Shown: positions 63,961-64,000 of the stretch, piece by piece
Layout of the letters: every line of letters begins with the position of its first letter
How positions within the stretch are numbered: the first letter of the stretch is position 1
Source: Desulfamplus sp964425195
Lineage (GTDB): Bacteria > Desulfobacterota > Desulfobacteria > Desulfobacterales > Desulfobacteraceae
NCBI GenBank assembly: GCA_964425195.1
Contig: CAYRLG010000019.1
Coordinates: 17,287-81,286, forward strand
Length of the DNA: 64,000 bases
Reading direction: 5' to 3'
Notes under the pieces: model-generated
What the model was told of the DNA's origin: nothing
What the model saw: the letters and a program-made list of their open reading frames with translations, nothing else
Databases searched by the model: none
Made by a program: the position numbers and the translations under genes

Positions 63961-64000
63961 TTCCTCCAGCAGCTTGATTTCTGGTGTAAAAAACTCTTTT
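63916..64000 (-). CDS. Possible 3' end of a minus-strand gene entering from the right
   Basis: A minus-strand frame open from the window edge ends at a TAA at 63918-63916. Its C-terminal sequence would be KEFFTPEIKLLEELKKRGKF and a few further residues, a plausible helical, charged tail. It would overlap the end of the TGT-like gene by 45 bases. The other two minus-strand frames are also open for part of this stretch, so the evidence is thin. Confidence 0.25.
   Translation of the reverse strand, partial: KEFFTPEIKLLEELKKRGKFFEHVRNT

Overview
The window is AT-rich bacterial chromosome. Its gene content points to a sulfate-reducing member of the Desulfobacterota, most likely Desulfobacteraceae-like. 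The pointers are an HdrA/GltD fusion with selenocysteine, an MvhD subunit with selenocysteine, MetV/MetF of the Wood-Ljungdahl methyl branch, a membrane energy-converting complex related to hydrogenase-4, HypCDEF maturation genes, and a sigma-54 two-component system. Species cannot be named from the sequence alone. Several housekeeping proteins (ParE, XseA, IspA, Dxs, HypE, HypF) carry Asn/Ser/Asp-rich loop insertions, which looks like a trait of this genome.

Left part (1-18.3 kb), mostly housekeeping. On the minus strand are a truncated membrane protein gene, parC and parE, then a Bax-inhibitor-1 family membrane protein. On the plus strand an xseA-xseB-ispA-dxs cluster is followed by a DUF3124 protein and motA-motB. 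A minus-strand group follows: a large exported protein, a YfcE-type phosphodiesterase, a small unknown protein and a GAF/HD-GYP phosphodiesterase. A divergent lysophospholipase-like hydrolase closes the section.

C1 and energy block (18.6-26.4 kb). The order is metF, hdrA-type fusion, mvhD, metV, metF. Two in-frame UGA codons, at 19875-19877 and 24367-24369, fall exactly where these families normally have a cluster-ligand cysteine. Each is followed at the right distance by a SECIS-like hairpin. The hdrA fusion is therefore one 1518-residue selenoprotein rather than two fragments, and mvhD is a 173-residue selenoprotein whose start is otherwise missed. The genes probably encode a flavin-based electron-transfer complex around methylene-tetrahydrofolate reductase.

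Regulated membrane complex (26.8-41.2 kb). A receiver protein, a CheA-like kinase, a membrane histidine kinase and an NtrC-type sigma-54 activator run directly into a six-gene hydrogenase-4-like complex. The large subunit lacks all four Ni-binding cysteines at the expected positions, so this looks like an energy-converting hydrogenase-related (Ehr) complex and not a hydrogenase. Two overlapping universal stress protein genes follow, preceded by a very good -24/-12 sigma-54 promoter.

41.3-56.8 kb: tgt, a PilZ protein, YhbY and a YitT-type membrane protein, then hypC-hypF-hypD-hypE, dgt, an Mrp/NBP35 ATPase, two lipoprotein genes and an RpoH-type sigma factor.

Right end (57.1-64 kb): a tRNA-Arg(TCT) gene abuts a tyrosine integrase. 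Beyond it lies an integrated element with an excisionase-like protein, a primase/helicase-type P-loop ATPase, a protein with weak resemblance to sliding clamps, a RecA-like ATPase with an altered Walker A and a C-terminal helix-turn-helix, and a divergent tRNA-guanine-transglycosylase-fold protein. The element runs past the window, so its far boundary and remaining cargo are not visible.
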